Source: Crocodylus rhombifer
Taxonomy: Eukaryota; Chordata; Crocodylia; Crocodylidae
DNA: 64,000 nt
Direction: 5' to 3'
Assembly: GCA_038503035.1 (NCBI GenBank)
Contig: JAVSML010000049.1
Coordinates: 558,001-622,000 of the forward strand
The notes under the pieces were generated by a model. That model ran no database searches, had not been told where the DNA came from, and saw nothing but the letters and a program-made list of their open reading frames with translations. Position numbers and translations under genes: made by a program. Below, in pieces: positions 12,378-25,577 of the stretch; within the stretch, counting starts at the first letter, position 1, and each line of letters opens with the position of its first letter.

Positions 12378-15300
12378 ATTAAGGCTAAATGGGTGTGATT
12401 ATCAAATAACAGTGCAATCATCATTGGCCAGCTCGTTCATAGCCCACTCTTATAGGCCAGCCTGTATCCCTGTCTTACTGACTGGAAAAAACAACCTAAA
12501 ATAAAAAGATGACTTCAAACCTAGAACGGTAACTAGAAACATTTACCAGTATGGCATGTGGGCTTTGGCATATAAGTAGAGGCTAGGTCTTTGATAAAAA
12601 AGCAATTTCTCTCAGATGGAGGAACAAAATACAAGAGATTTATTCTAGCAGACAACTTGAAACCAAACTTAGTCCCCAAAACTCAGTTTCATAACAAAAT
12701 GTAAGCTGATTTTCTCCTTTTCCTGTAGTTCAAGAACAAAGCCCATCTGAGTTCCACTAACTACAAATGAACCATTATAGGATAGTACTTGAGACTAAAT
12801 GTGTGTATAGTCTATTTGTGGTTTTGAAATAATATCCTCTAATTCCTCTGCTAGCAGACACCCTTGTCTTAGGATGGCTATGGTCATAGGCTTCCAAAGG
12901 GAACCAATACAGGCGGCCAGTCAAATATGTTAATAATTAGCCAGTATACTACCCAAATTCTGGTTTAAGTGTAGGAGAATTATGAGATTCTCTTCCAAAA
13001 CAAGTAATGACAAAGCTTAATAATTCAAGGAGTGCCCTCAGAGAAGTCAATAAGGGGAGATGCGATAAGCTCCACAATTGTGATGTAACCTTACTTTGAA
13101 GTCATAACCAGCAACACAAAATACTATAAAATCTAGCTATTACTACTATTCTTGTGCCACTATAGTACATATGTAGTTATATTTTCATTAAAAATAACCA
13201 GCTATCTTCTCGCATGGGAAAGTATTCCTCAGAAGTTGTATTGTTTTCATAATAAAACAGGAGCTGTTTATCAAGATGAATTATTCTAAAATAACATATT
13301 GCTCACACAAAGGACAGAGAAGAAAACTCTGGATTATGGGATGTTTTTTTAAACACCAGAGGAGGCTAAGTAAAACAACATAATATAAACACAGCAGTCT
13401 TAAATGTTTTCGAACATCTCCTAAGCAAAAACAAATCACTTGCACTGCATAGATATTTTTAACAGAGTAAACTAAAAGTATATTATAGAAGAGTAGGAGG
13501 TACAGTGGGTAAATACAATAGCTGCTCACCTACAAGTCATGTGCTAAAATCTATAACGAGAAATAAGTCTTGTTTAATGGACATTAGCCAGAATAGCTGT
13601 CTCATAATTCATCTTTACCAGCTATTCTGATAGTGGCAGGGATTTTTAAGGCAGATCTTTAGATGAACATTACAAACAATTACCACTCTGGATTGCAAAG
13701 CTTGCACAACATCTCTGCCTCTGGCAGAGGCTATCATCCCTCATTTTCATGAGCACAAAGAAATCAAAAGAGATTTAATATCATGTTTTGAATTCTTTGG
13801 CTATCCACTTAGCTTTCTCATCTAGATCTTTATGTGTAACTATCTTTTCAAACACTTTTCACACCATTTAAATGGCAACTGTAATCAAATACTTTTTATA
13901 TTTGCTTTGACATAATAAACGTTTCTTTGAACATATATAGGAATCTATTTTAAAATAAATATTTTGTTAGAATGCTATGAAAACTCCAACCCTGTATGTT
14001 ACATAAAATTATCTTCTCTTGGTCTGATAAAAATTGTTTGAAAGAAGACTTAAAGCAAGCAGAAATGTTCATCTGTACTATGTTCTTTCTCCACATGCAA
14101 TCTTTTTTTTCTGTAGTTTCATACAGGGATGATGTCAGTATGATTAATTCTGTACAGGGCTTTGGCCAAATTGGTTAACACAAAAAAATTAATTATGGTT
14201 AGAGCCTTGCAGTGTTATCTAGCATGTGCACTTTTCTTCAGATTAATGAAATCCATTTAAACAAAAATAGTAGCTCTAATATTGTAAATTAAGCAAACAG
14301 TAGATTGCTTGAATATGGGAAATTAAATATCTATATGTTTTATTTTTCTTTAGTATCTCTTACAATATGATGCAATCCATGAATAATCTGCATTATAATT
14401 TTCTTTTGCTAAAGTCCTTCTTTACCTTCCGGACATATCTTTGCTGAATATTAGCACTGATTTGCCAGCCAGGGATGCTATCCAAAAATATGTTCCAGTG
14501 ACTGTACAGTATGTACTTTCAACAAAGTGTCTCAATTTTGCATTTTTAGCTAGATCTTGGGATCCCATATTAACATTAGCTGTAAGTTACAGCATCCATA
14601 ATTATATTGATTAACTAAGGAAACCAAACTAAGATTTTTTTTTTTGGTCACATCAGTGAAAAACAATTAACATGTTTAAGCCCTTCATATAAACAAAGAT
14701 ACTAGGGCTAATTAATAGCTTATTAAACCCACTGAATCAATACTCCAGAGAATAAATTACCTATTTAGTTGTCATCCAGCTATGAATACTTACTTTAAAT
14801 TGTTTCCTTATTAAACCAGAGTTAATTAAACCCTATTCAGTTAGTCTTTCCATTGATTTGATTGGTCCTTGAATTAAACACACACAGCACCATGTTTCAG
14901 ACATACTAAGGACCAAAGCTAGGACCCATTGTCTGAACTACAGAACTGATGCTATCTACAGCAGGAAAGACCTGCTTTATCTGTTCTCTGAGATCTATAG
15001 CTAGGGAAATACAGTAAAATAGGAAAGTGGGGGAGGGGAGGAAGTAAGAATGAAATCACAAATTATTGCATGAAATGACAGCCTAGAATGAAGTAGTTAA
15101 CAGAAATCTGAACAAACAATTTAAAAACATCTGGATACCTGAGGCCACTGCTTGACTGTGATAAGAACTTACACAATCATATTCTGTGACAAGTAGTAAA
15201 TAGACACAGAGTTCATACCCTATGGTCCAAATGGCAAGCAGCTGATAACAAAAAACAGAGCACCTGAGTCATATTATAAGCAAAATGAAAGTGCAGCAAG

Positions 15301-15984
15301 TTTCCATGTGGAAATTAAAGGATTGGTTTTATATACTGCGCCTTGTGCCATTGTGCTTTGGGACCATACTGCATGAGAAACTACCTCTCTGTGATATGCT
15401 GCCACAGCTAAGATGAACAGGGGTACTCGAACCGGGAGTCCACAATGTAAGGGGGTGCTAGCAGGACTTTTCCCATGATGGATCCTTGGTTTGGAACTCA
15501 CTTCACCCATGGTTTGTCAGAGCTCAGATTATGTGTTTCTGGGAATGCTCATCCCTCCATTTTCTCTCACGCTGTTGTAGAAAAGGAAGCTTAAGACAGT
15601 GGTGACTGTTATAGTCATTAGGAACCCTTTAGTACAATTCAGTGTCTGTTGATCTATTGTGTATAGATTCTTCTAGCTATATTTTCTACATTCAAAGAAA
15701 GGATAGGAACAGAAAAGGAGGAAAAATTCTGATAATCTGGTTATTAAATCTGCTTGAACAGCAGATAGCTTAATATAAGCATAAGAATTGGAATAATTCT
15801 GTCTTTTTGCAACAGTGCTGTCCTCCTGCTTCTGGCTAATGACAACAAATAGTTCTACAAGGTTCCATCCTAATTGTTTGAAAAAGTTTTCCTGGTTTTA
15901 TCTCTCAGATTTTTCTTGTTTTTCACCTCTTTCTTTAGAGTCTTTGATTTTCCTGTTGTTTTCCCCAAGTTACAGACTTGAGGT
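12378..15984. other. Gene-free AT-rich stretch
   Basis: No exon, RNA gene or clear transposon was recognised. Sequence complexity is normal, with only short homopolymers (T run near 14635-14645). Confidence 0.5.
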
Positions 15985-16225
15985 TGTTGGTAGTAGCCAT
16001 GTTGGCCTAAGGACAAAGGCAGAGAAGGGTCTTTGGGTAGATGTGATATCTTTTATTAGACCAACTAAATAGTTGAAAAGATGTTCTTTGCAAGCTTTCA
16101 GGCACAAACACCCTTCTTCAGGCGTAGAGAGAGTCTGCTGGTGTTTTGTGTGCCCAGGTATTTTGTTTGTGCCTGAAAGCTTGCAAAAAACAATTTTTCC
16201 AACTATTTAATTGGCCTTATAAAAG
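15985..16225. mobile_element. Foldback (snap-back) MITE-like element, diverged
   Basis: The left arm contains TCTTTGGGTAGATG, ATCTTTTATTAGACCAACTA and CAAGCTTTCAGGCACAAAC. The right arm repeats part of it inverted: GTTTGTGCCTGAAAGCTTGC at about 16165-16184, then CCAACTATTTAATTGGCCTTATAAAAG. It belongs to the same family as 20228-20625 and the single arms at 36000-36085 and 36810-36950. This structure fits the MITE-like snap-back elements known from crocodilians; the family name is not asserted. Confidence 0.75.
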
Positions 16226-19200
16226 ACTTGAGGTCAGAATTTCTGGAAGATGTTCTGTAGACTGTTGTACAGAAAGTCGGACTAGATATTCAGAGGAATA
16301 AGGCTGTCTTGCCTTAATCTACGAATCAGAGCAAGTCGTTCCTCTGCATTCTACAATGCTATACTGCAACAGAAGCCAGTCAGTCAGCACTATGGAGGCT
16401 GTGCCTATACCTACCAATACTGCCTCGGAGCAGTGCCTGAAGCCATGTGAAAATAAGTGTACTATTTACACAATACTAAAGGGGCAATTACATGAAATAC
16501 TGTGCAAGAATACAAGCTGAGTGGTGCTACTAATAATATACAATAATATACAATTCTTCTGCTCAACCAAGATGGGAGGAAAAAAGCAAGATGGTGTGGG
16601 AAAACTTGGGATTCTCATGACACCACACTGAATATGAGGCACAGGGATTTTGGTTGTTTGTTTTCCAGGGATATGTCCTGCTCTTGGGAAATGTGAAAGT
16701 GTAAATAATCAGACCTGTCAATATACCAATGCAAAAGCTAAGAAAGATACAAAGGGATGGAGGACTTTGAAGTGTTATTCATAAGGTCTAAGAGGGAATT
16801 TTGATACCAGAAGGACCTGGAGGGAGCTAAGAACAACAGACAGTGCTAAAGTGAGGAAGCTGGAGGAACATCTGCAGTACTTGGGCCCAATCCTGAAAAC
16901 TCAAGATTAACTTTGATCATCACCACCATATATATTTCATACATATGTGCATGAGTAACTTTATTCAAATGAGAAGCATCTGGGAATTCACTCACTCATG
17001 ATGGAAATGATTCCACTGTATCTTGTGGGTTCCTGAATTCTGCCATGTCCACTTCTCTCTTGGTTCTTCCAGATCTTTGGTCAACCTTTCTTACTCCCTC
17101 TGTTTGATAAGCCTCCTAAACATCGTAGGCACTTTGCTTAGTCATAAACAATTGCAGTGCCTTACAAGATAGTAACAAAAGTTGAAGTAGAGGAGAAGGT
17201 GGAACAGTAGTACCAACAAGATCTTTGAGAAAAAGGATGGAGTTTATAGGCTCTTTGAAAACAGCATGTTCAAGAACGAATTTGGAGAAGCTGAAGGCCT
17301 GGTGAAGGAGATTGGAAACTGGGAGAAGGGCAGGAACTGGGAACTGAAAGGTGGCCTGGAGATAAGAGTGGGAGTAGTAGACAAAGATAATGGTTAGAAA
17401 TGTGACTTGGGTAGGATAAAGGAGCACATTTAAAAAATCAAAATAGTAGAGAGATGAGTTGTAACCAGAAGCCATGCTGTGAAGGGTTTTGAAGGAAATA
17501 AGAGTTTCCATTTTATTTTCCTGCATTAAATTGGTTAAATTTTTTGGTTTTGTAAGGATTTTTTTTGTTTTTGCCTTGAATAATACGATACTGTAGCTCT
17601 TAACTGTTTGCATAGCCTTCACTGTTGGATGTAGTTCTAGCTTTTTGTCATTTCTTTACTTTTATAAAAGGGTGTTTAATATTAATACATTAATAATTCA
17701 TTAATTTAATCTATGCTGGATTTCAAAATGTGCCTTTTACATTTTTGCTCATTATCTTCATTTTATTTTCAAAAAATAATTTGAATAGAAAGAGTTAAAA
17801 GGTTGTACTTCTATTCTGTTATCTTCTTAAGGAAGGAGCAACCTTCATTTAATAGTGCTTTCATAAAGATATGAAGACATAATCAAACGGTTCATGGGGA
17901 CAAATTAACAAAAACTTTTCAAAAAGGATTTCAATGTTAGAAAGGGTGACTAAACAGAACGAGAACACAGATTCACATTCATGTAACACCTGATTGGACT
18001 CCTTCTAGAATTAATATTAGGATTAGACCCTTAGTTAGGCTTTGGGAATGATCAAAGCATACCCTTCTTGCGTATCTGCCTTAACATGGGAATGCTCCAT
18101 TTCTAACATCAGTCTGTTGCTACAGAAGTTACTATCGTTTTATGGATTTCACATAAACTTCATTCTCCAAAGCATTACTTCCTATTTAGTCCTTTATTCC
18201 CATCTTGTAACTGAATACAACAGGATATAAAATATTACTTCTTTTGATCTGATAGCATTTTAAATTCTGCCCAGGTGAAAGTCATTCCACAAGATGCAAG
18301 GCAGGTGAAAAAGAGTTGTTGTGATTTCCCTACAGACACAAATTCAGAATTAGAACCTGGTTGATTCAAAAAAGATACTTATACATCAAGCTTTGTAGAA
18401 CGTGATGACTTCACTGACATTCAGAATTGAAAATTAGTTTAGGAGTGGAGCAATGGCAGATGTAACAAGCCACTTCTTTCCTACTATGTTCATTTTCAGA
18501 TCTTTGTTAATTTCTTATATTTTGCCTTAGTTTCAAGTCAAGTAATTTACCTTCCTGAAGGTGCCTGCCTGATGACCTGTCATATACCTGAATACCTAAG
18601 ACAAATATTTATCCTAGTTAGGGAAACTGTAGAGGAAAGATCAGATAATATGCAATACCGAAACCTCAATAGAGCCATATCCTGGCCTGCATTCCAGCCC
18701 CTTTATACTTCTCCAGGGCATCTTACAAAACTCCTGCATATGGGAGTAGCAAGAGTAGAGCTGACATTACCTGACTTGCCTAATTTCCTATCAATGAGAT
18801 CCTGTGTTTTTGATTTCGTTCTTAAAGGGACTAGCTATTTACACCTGACATGAGCACAGTGCTTGCCATTGCTTTCACATTGAGCAAGATTAAGTCCTAA
18901 ATTTAAATTTGAAATTCCATCAATTATAATAGGAAGAACTGTAAACTATAAAATACAAAAGGCACATCCTGCGGCTGCAACATAGCAAATTAAGAGACAC
19001 TGATTTTGCTACCAGATTTGGAAAATGTACATCTTTTGTTAATTCCTGAGGGGCAAGGAAATTGGAAACTGTTGTCATACCCACATGCCAATCATTTACC
19101 ATGCTTTTATCACTGTTATGAATGCACAGCTTATGGTTCCATAAAAAAGATTAGGCTGAGGTTGGTACATTTGCTTCGAAAGAAGTGACTGCTGTTGGGA

Positions 19201-19732
19201 GCTGCACATTTGCATTCGTTTGCAACTGCACTAGCAACTGGAAGTAACCACTTTGGCTTTGTCCTGGGTCTCTACACTGCTGCATTTAAACCGTTTTGAA
19301 GGGGGGAGCTGCCGCTTAGGAGTGTGCAGCTGCTACAGTACAATAGTTACATCTACATGGTTTTGTGTAAAATACCAGCAGTGCCTTGATCTCCCCTGAT
19401 TTTACTTGTGGCATATCCTAGGGCATTGCTGATGTTTCAGTTTTTCTGCCTTTTTATGAGGGTTTCAAATAGTTACTTTTAGAAATCTTGGGTAGGTGGC
19501 TGTCTGTAAACTTGAGGATCAGACTGGAAGGTGCTATTTTCAGACCTATTTTCAAATCTCGAATGTGCCTAAGTATAGAAAACCGAGGGCACATTGAAGT
19601 TTGAAAGGGAAAAGGATTCTTCAAAATCCTTCCTTGAAAAGGAGGGGGAGCAAAAAACCCCAAACAAACCAACTTTCCAACCTATCACAACTCTACATGG
19701 CAAAAGTCTATGAAATGGGAACTGTGTTTCTA
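16226..19732. other. Gene-free stretch
   Basis: The longest open frame (17622-17116, minus, 168 codons) is hydrophobic and T/C-rich on its coding strand and has no recognisable domain; it is judged chance or old repeat. Nothing else was supported. Confidence 0.45.
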
Positions 19733-19895
19733 AAGCAGTAGTGTTCAGCTTTTTTAGACACAAGGTGCCCCTCAGAACATGCCAGCTCTTACTTTTCACT
19801 CAGTTTTTGACTACAGAAAAATAATAGAACAATGCTCTCATTGCAAAGAACTCAGAAAGTTCACAACCAGTCAGAATGTTTTTAACGTTTAACAT
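19733..19895 (-). repeat. Short interspersed repeat, copy 2 of 3 (inverted)
   Basis: The complement contains AAAAACATTCTGACTGG, AGAGCTGGCATG, GGGGCACCTTGTGTCTAAAAAAGCTGAACACTACTG, in the same order as the copies at 6215 and 57905. Confidence 0.6.
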
Positions 19896-19904
19896 TTCTT
19901 TACA

Positions 19905-20098
19905 AGTTGAGTGCCCAGGGTCTGGAACAGGTTCCCCACATAGGTGGTACAGTCATCCAACCTGGTGATCTTCAAAATGCATTGTGACACCCACCTTGCT
20001 GGGGTCATCTGACCCCAGCAGTCTTTCCTGCCCAAGTGCAGTGGGGCTGGACCCAATGATCTGTAAGTTCCCTTCCAGCCCCTAACATCTATGAATCA
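19905..20098 (+). mobile_element. CR1-like 3'-end fragment, diverged
   Basis: Order of sequence matches a CR1 C-terminal/3' UTR segment: GTCTGGAACAGGTTCCCC, then GTGGTACAGTCATCCAACCTGG, and finally GGGCTGGACCCAATGATCTG...CCCTTCCAGCCC. Highly degraded. Confidence 0.75.
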
Positions 20099-20227
20099 AG
20101 CAGAGACTCAACCTTATAAGGGCACAGGGTATCCTCCCCAAATTTCCAGGATTTAATTTCAGTTCACAATGACTTTTCTGAGAGTTTACATGTAAATTGC
20201 TTAGTTGTGAATTAATTTTAAAATGGC

Positions 20228-20625
20228 AGACAAGGTTCTTTGGGTAAATGCAATATCTTTTATTAGGCCAACTGAAATAGTTGGAGAAATTCTTCTTAGC
20301 AAGCTTTTGGGTTTAAAAACCCTTTGACAGGCTGAGGAAGCATCTGCAGTTGGTCTGTGTGCTCTTCCTGGATGGAATGAATAGTAAGAATACTATTATG
20401 AACAGTAAGAATACTATTAATAATACTAATATTAAGAACACTATTATGAATAATAAAAATATTATTCATTCCATCCAGGAAGAGCACACACCAACTGAAG
20501 ATGCTTCCTCAGCCTGAGAAAGGGTATTTAAACCCAAAAGCCTGCCAAGAATAATTTTTCCAACTATTTGAGTTGGTCTAATAAAAGATACCCAATTTAC
20601 CTGAAGAACCCTTTTCTCACCTGCC
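20228..20625. mobile_element. Foldback MITE-like element with long arms
   Basis: Two arms of about 165 bp are inverted copies: the left arm runs from GACAAGGTTCTTTGGGTAAATG to GGATGGAATGAAT (20228-20391) and the right arm from ATTCATTCCATCC to GAACCCTTTTCTC (20463-20625). Shared blocks include TCTTTTATTAG.CCAACT, AAACCCTTT.ACAGGCTGAGGAAGC and GTGTGCTCTTCCTGGATGG. The loop (20392-20462) is a small AT-rich degenerate tandem repeat of an AAGAATACTATTATGAAC unit. No protein is encoded. Confidence 0.85.
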
Positions 20626-21065
20626 CCCAGTCATTCTTGATGAACCATTTGCTAATTATTTTTCATAAAATTCCACATAGATCTTTGCTCTTTTAAAATG
20701 GCTGCTACACAGTCTTATTCTCAATCAGATTCCATTAGCAAAATGCCCCTTTCCAGCACAGCCTTTATTTCTAGTATTTCCCAAAGGGAATGAAGCCAAG
20801 CTGCCCCCCAGTTAGAAAATGCAGCTATTTTAAGAGTAGCAGGTAGACATTTTTTAAAAGGAGAATTCTTAGAGGAAATCTATAAAGAATGTTGGCTTTC
20901 AGCCTCAACTGAAGGAGAAATATATTCAGTTATGAAAAATAATGGAAAATGATCATTAATCCTGAGCAGTTAGAGAAATCTGTATTGTACCAGATATACT
21001 CACAAAATAGAATTGGGAAAATGTGAAGGGTAGGTAGGAAAGCATAAGCAAGGGGGCAGATTACG

Positions 21066-21300
21066 ATTTTGTGGGTGCATCTACACAAACAGCCAACTAC
21101 ACAGTTATTACTGTGCAGTCATTCAGTGTTCATTTAACCAAGTACTAAATGACTGCACAGTAACCAGCACTATTGTGCAGTCCCATCACCTCATGGTTAT
21201 TTTTAGATGCTACTGCGCAGTAGCATCACCGTCATGGTCTGTGCCCGGCGACATTACTGTAGTAACGAGCCATTAGTACAAGAATACTAATAAGGCTGGT
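21066..21300. mobile_element. MITE-like fragment (CATCTACACAA end)
   Basis: Begins GTGGGTGCATCTACACAA and contains repeated TGCACAGTA/ACTGTGCAGTC inverted pairs. It resembles 58676-58925. The right border is not defined. Confidence 0.4.
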
Positions 21301-21914
21301 CTCCTCAAAACTGAAGATCTCAGTAAGCAGAGAAGATGCATAGCACAGGGAGTTATCTGGACTTGACTGCATCCTTTCTAGAATCCAGTAGAGATTATAG
21401 GTAAGGAAAACAGACTTCCTCCATGCAAGAGGGGACTCATCTTCAGCTGACAGAATGGTTATATTTTATGTACACATAGCAAAGAACCTCTGAATATTTG
21501 CAGGCAGATTAGCAAAGTAATTATATACTACATTAATAATCAGGGTGCCCTTAGTAAGGTGTTACATAGATGCTAATGTGACTGACACTCCATAAGCAAA
21601 GGTAGATTAGAGCAATAAGTAACATTTGGAAATGAATGGAACTTTCAATAGTACCCAGTTACCTAACTATGTTTCTACTGAAGTTGCCACTGAAGCACTG
21701 AGCACTTTGAACAATGCCAACCAAAATATACTAGTAATATTACTGACATATATGATTTATTTTGTGAGTAGATTTCATGAACATTAAAGTCTCAGAAAGT
21801 TCAGTATCTTTGCAAGCTAGCGAATAGTGCTTTGACTATTCCTTTGACAGAGATTCAGTTCAGAGTATGGGAGGCTCTGCTTCAGCAAGACATGTTCTCC
21901 TTTTGATTCTCAAA
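21301..21914. other. Gene-free stretch
   Basis: Nothing recognisable was found. Confidence 0.45.
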
Positions 21915-22355
21915 GGCTGTGCCTACACAAGGTGTTTACTGAGCAGTTAACTAATTAACTGTGCAATAGAAGTTTCGTAGCTACATGTGTTGATTAGTTT
22001 GGAATAAAGTGATTTTCTCCACAGCAGGATAGTACTTCTAAATAAAAGTAAAAAACTCCACAGCAGCACACATGTAGATGCTGGAAGGGCTGTCTGGAGT
22101 ATGAGGGTGCTTTAGTGCGGGGGCTGCCCACCACCTAGCCTTGCGCTGAAGCACCCTCATGTCGCAGTCAGTCCCTTTACAACATGCTGAGTTGGGGAAA
22201 AACAGTCCTGGGCTGGCTGACCCCTCCATTCCAGCTCAACATGCTGCACTTCTGGGAGAATATCCAGATGCAGGCCCAGCTTGATTAAACTCTGGTGCAA
22301 TAAGCTCTGGAGTTTATTCAAGTGTAATAACATGCATGTGTAGATGTGTCCAAAC
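21915..22355. mobile_element. MITE-like element (TGTGCCTACACA ends)
   Basis: The left end GGCTGTGCCTACACA is mirrored by TGTGTAGATGTGTCC near 22338-22352. The interior is non-coding, with a GC-rich middle. The next element, beginning GTGTCTACACATG at about 22558, shows a related left end. Confidence 0.5.
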
Positions 22356-22557
22356 AGTAGTTTACAGTCCTTACTATAAGGATTTGTGCAAGGAAAGAAA
22401 ATGCTAGCCTCCAGGTGAAACACTCTTCACTTTTATTTATTAACATTTTAGTAGCAACAATAAACCCTGGTCATGAATCAAAATCCCATTTGTTAAGTGT
22501 TGTACAAAGAACAAAAGGGTTGTCTCTGAAGCAAAAATCTGTACCAATGTCACAGAT

Positions 22558-22965
22558 TGTGTCTACACATGAATTTACTCCAGCCTAGATTTGCTGTGCA
22601 GTAAAATACTGCAGAGTAAGGGGTTTTGGGTAGGTGTTACACATGCAGAGATTAAGAAACAGATTTGCACCCAGGTCCTTGCAGCAGGCCCCTGTTGCCA
22701 CTGGGGGGAGTTCCAGTTTCCCTCTGGGTGCTAGCACAGGGGTTGGCACAGAACACCAGGCCAGGAGACAGCTGTCCCCTGGCCCCAGGGGGCTGCCTGC
22801 TGCTGGGGGTGGGGACAATGTCCCCTAGACCTGGCTACAAGGAACTGCTGGCCTTGGCTCCCCCCATTAGGGGCACACAGCTTGGAAAGAGCTGGAACTC
22901 TCCTGCTACCTAAAGAAAAGCCAAAGATTTTATTTGCTGTTTTGCACAGGATTAGTGGTTGTGTT
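22558..22965. mobile_element. Possible MITE-like fragment, GC-rich
   Basis: Starts GTGTCTACACATGAATTTACTCC, like neighbouring elements, and continues into a GC-rich stretch with no gene. The right end could not be defined before the gypsy-like sequence begins. Confidence 0.3.
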
Positions 22966-23089
22966 ATGATCTGCTGTTTGGACTGGCTGATGTGCCTAAG
23001 GGGATCAGGCACACCATCCCACTTACAGATGATGCAGGGCAGCCTTCAGCCGCAACCCAGGAAAATGGACCCCAAACCAGCATTGAAAT

Positions 23090-23830
23090 TGATGGAAGTG
23101 TTGCTTCAGCGGTAGCAATAAGCATTTCAGCAACAACAGCAGGTGTTTCAGCAGCTTCAGATTCAGAAGCAGCAGTTTCAGCAAAAATAGCAAGAGGAGC
23201 ATCCACTTTATACTTAAATTGCTGGAATGAGTAAAGGTGGGTGAAGCTGTCCTAACCCAGACAGGTGGAACACTTACCAAAATGGGACCTGACAAAGAGC
23301 CAAAAGCATTTTAAGAGATCTTTGAGTAGATGCCTACAATGTATCAGTAGCCCTGGGAAGAGTGGGCTTTCTCTGTTTCATAGGCAGGCACCTTTACTGA
23401 CTGGGAAAACTTAAGCAGCCTACAGACTTCTGGGGGTTTAGGCTGCACAAGTCTGCCATTTCAGATTCAGTGGGGCTCATGAAGGAGTCATACCGATGCC
23501 AGTCCTCAATGGAGCCTTTTCACCTGGACTCTTGGCCCCAACCTGTGACATAGCACCTAAAGACACATGTACCTGGTGGCTGAAACCAGGATCCAACTTG
23601 CCCACAAAAGTTGTAAAATTGGTGACAAACAGCTTGAACAGATACCTGGAAGTGGGTCTGTAGACACTGAGTTCTGGACCTTAAGGAGGCAGTCCACTTT
23701 GTTTGAGGACTTTTTAGAGGCAGAATTAGAATGTGGGAAGCCTCCAACTGGGCCAAAGGAACAGGACCACCAAAGCCTGAATATAAACGAAAGCTGGGTA
23801 TGCTTGCGAGTCTCTAGATAGAGGCTGGAC
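23090..23830 (+). pseudogene. Gypsy-type Gag remnant
   Basis: A Gln-rich coiled-coil-like segment is interrupted by stops at about 23113, 23119 and 23188. It is followed by KMGPDKEPKAF and, after more stops, the open stretch 23567-23821 with LEQIPGSGSVDTEFWTLRRQ and FEDFLEAE. In the family this protein packages the element RNA. The identification rests on motif order and on the integrase downstream rather than on a close match. Confidence 0.5.
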
Positions 23831-25577
23831 AAACTGCCTGGCAGGCCTATCCCGCTCCCTGAAATGATAAGGGGGTGGGAGTTCGGCAGCTTTGGACCAT
23901 GGAGTCAGGGGCAGAAGAGGATCACCACCAAGTGGTGGTATTAGACCCAGGTAAAAGGGAGCCCTCAGACTACGTTTCACACATCTAACCTGGTGCTGGG
24001 ATTACCTCCTCATGAACTGTTTTTATGTTCAGTCTGGGGACTTAAAGGTCCCAACAGGCTTTCCATTCAGGGTTCTCTAGTACTAGCCATCATGGTAAAA
24101 GATGTATGTGTCCTAGGACACCTTTCCTAGGCCAGACATGGGCCTCCATCCAGCTCACAATTGCAGAATTCATGTACATAACCTCTATACACAGGATATA
24201 CCTTCATAAAGGGTAGAATTGAGTAACTCCTGACTGGGGGTTGGACAGTTGAACTGGTTGCATCAGTAGCCAGCTACCTTTCTTACCTGAGGGGCCCACT
24301 GACCAAGTTGCTATACCTGGCTGCATGACTGAAAGGAAATCATGAGCCCTTGAAGCTACATAGGGAACTAGGAGAGAGATTCCCTTTTGTCTTTGCATCC
24401 CAAACTATGCCACACCAGTAGTGATGATGAATTAGGAAGGTAGCTTTAGTGTCAGAGAACCTGGGTACAAGGCAAAAAGAATGAGGTCAGAATCCAATGC
24501 AAGACAGGGGGACCCAAAGAAGATTTACCAGAACCAGGCTTGATGGGCAGTTCACCTGTGGGTAAGGTGAGGACCATAGCAGAGTGGCCTGACTTCACGC
24601 AACAGCAAAGAAAGAACCTAGTCTTTGAATCAACCTGTGGTTGGCTGGCTTTGCTGAACAGCAAGACCAGGGGTGGGCAATTATTTTGGCTGGAGGTCTG
24701 CTTACCAAGTTTAGGCAAGCTGTTGAGGGCCACATGGGTAGCCCTGCTCCTTGACAGGTGCCCCATCCCCTGACCGCCATCTTGTGACCAGAAGTCCCAC
24801 CCCTAAGCTATGACCTTTGCCACCAGAAGTCCCTCCCCTTGTCCCTGGAAGTACTCCTTTCAGCAAGGGGTTTTCCCCATCTCTGAACCAGAAACATGCC
24901 AAATTATATTCTAAAAATCAAACATCTACAATTCATTAATTTGATTTAAAAATATTTTGTCCTGATTTACATGCATTTGTGTAGTATACATAGAGGTGAT
25001 TGATGAAGTCTTACACTGTGATGGCCAGAACCAAAGGGGTTAATGAGCAAATTATAGCAAAAAAAGATCTGGCATATAGTTAATATTGGCTAAGGCAAAG
25101 CTTGCAAAATTGTTTCCCGCAGATGTATCCTGTCTGTCAGAAGCATAACCATAATATTAAAATTAACTGTCTGTACCAATCATAAGACTAACATGAGCCC
25201 TAAGAAGTGGAACTAGAAAACAAAACTGCAAACTTAGCTGATTTAACAATTTTTACTAAAAGGTCAGTAAAATTGACAAACCTGACCACATGGTATAATT
25301 AACACATTTTAAAAAATTCCAAGTGAGTTGAATGGAGGAGCACACTCCATTGGTGGAGGTGGGGGAAAATGCTAATCTCAAACCCCAAAGTGATGTGGTA
25401 TGATTTGCTTGTTGGGTAAACCCAAGTTTAGACAGTAACCTATCACAGTAATTTCTAACCTTTTTTTAACCCCATAGGGTAACAGCTGTATGGTAAGATT
25501 GTGAGTGGCTCTAAAGCCAACAGATTAGCATAGGACAGGATATAAAGGAACACACACATCAGGTGACCAGTAGGTAT

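Noticed and set aside
17116..17622. 168-codon minus-strand frame
   Set aside because: Its coding strand is T/C-rich, and no domain, splice context or recognisable motif was found.
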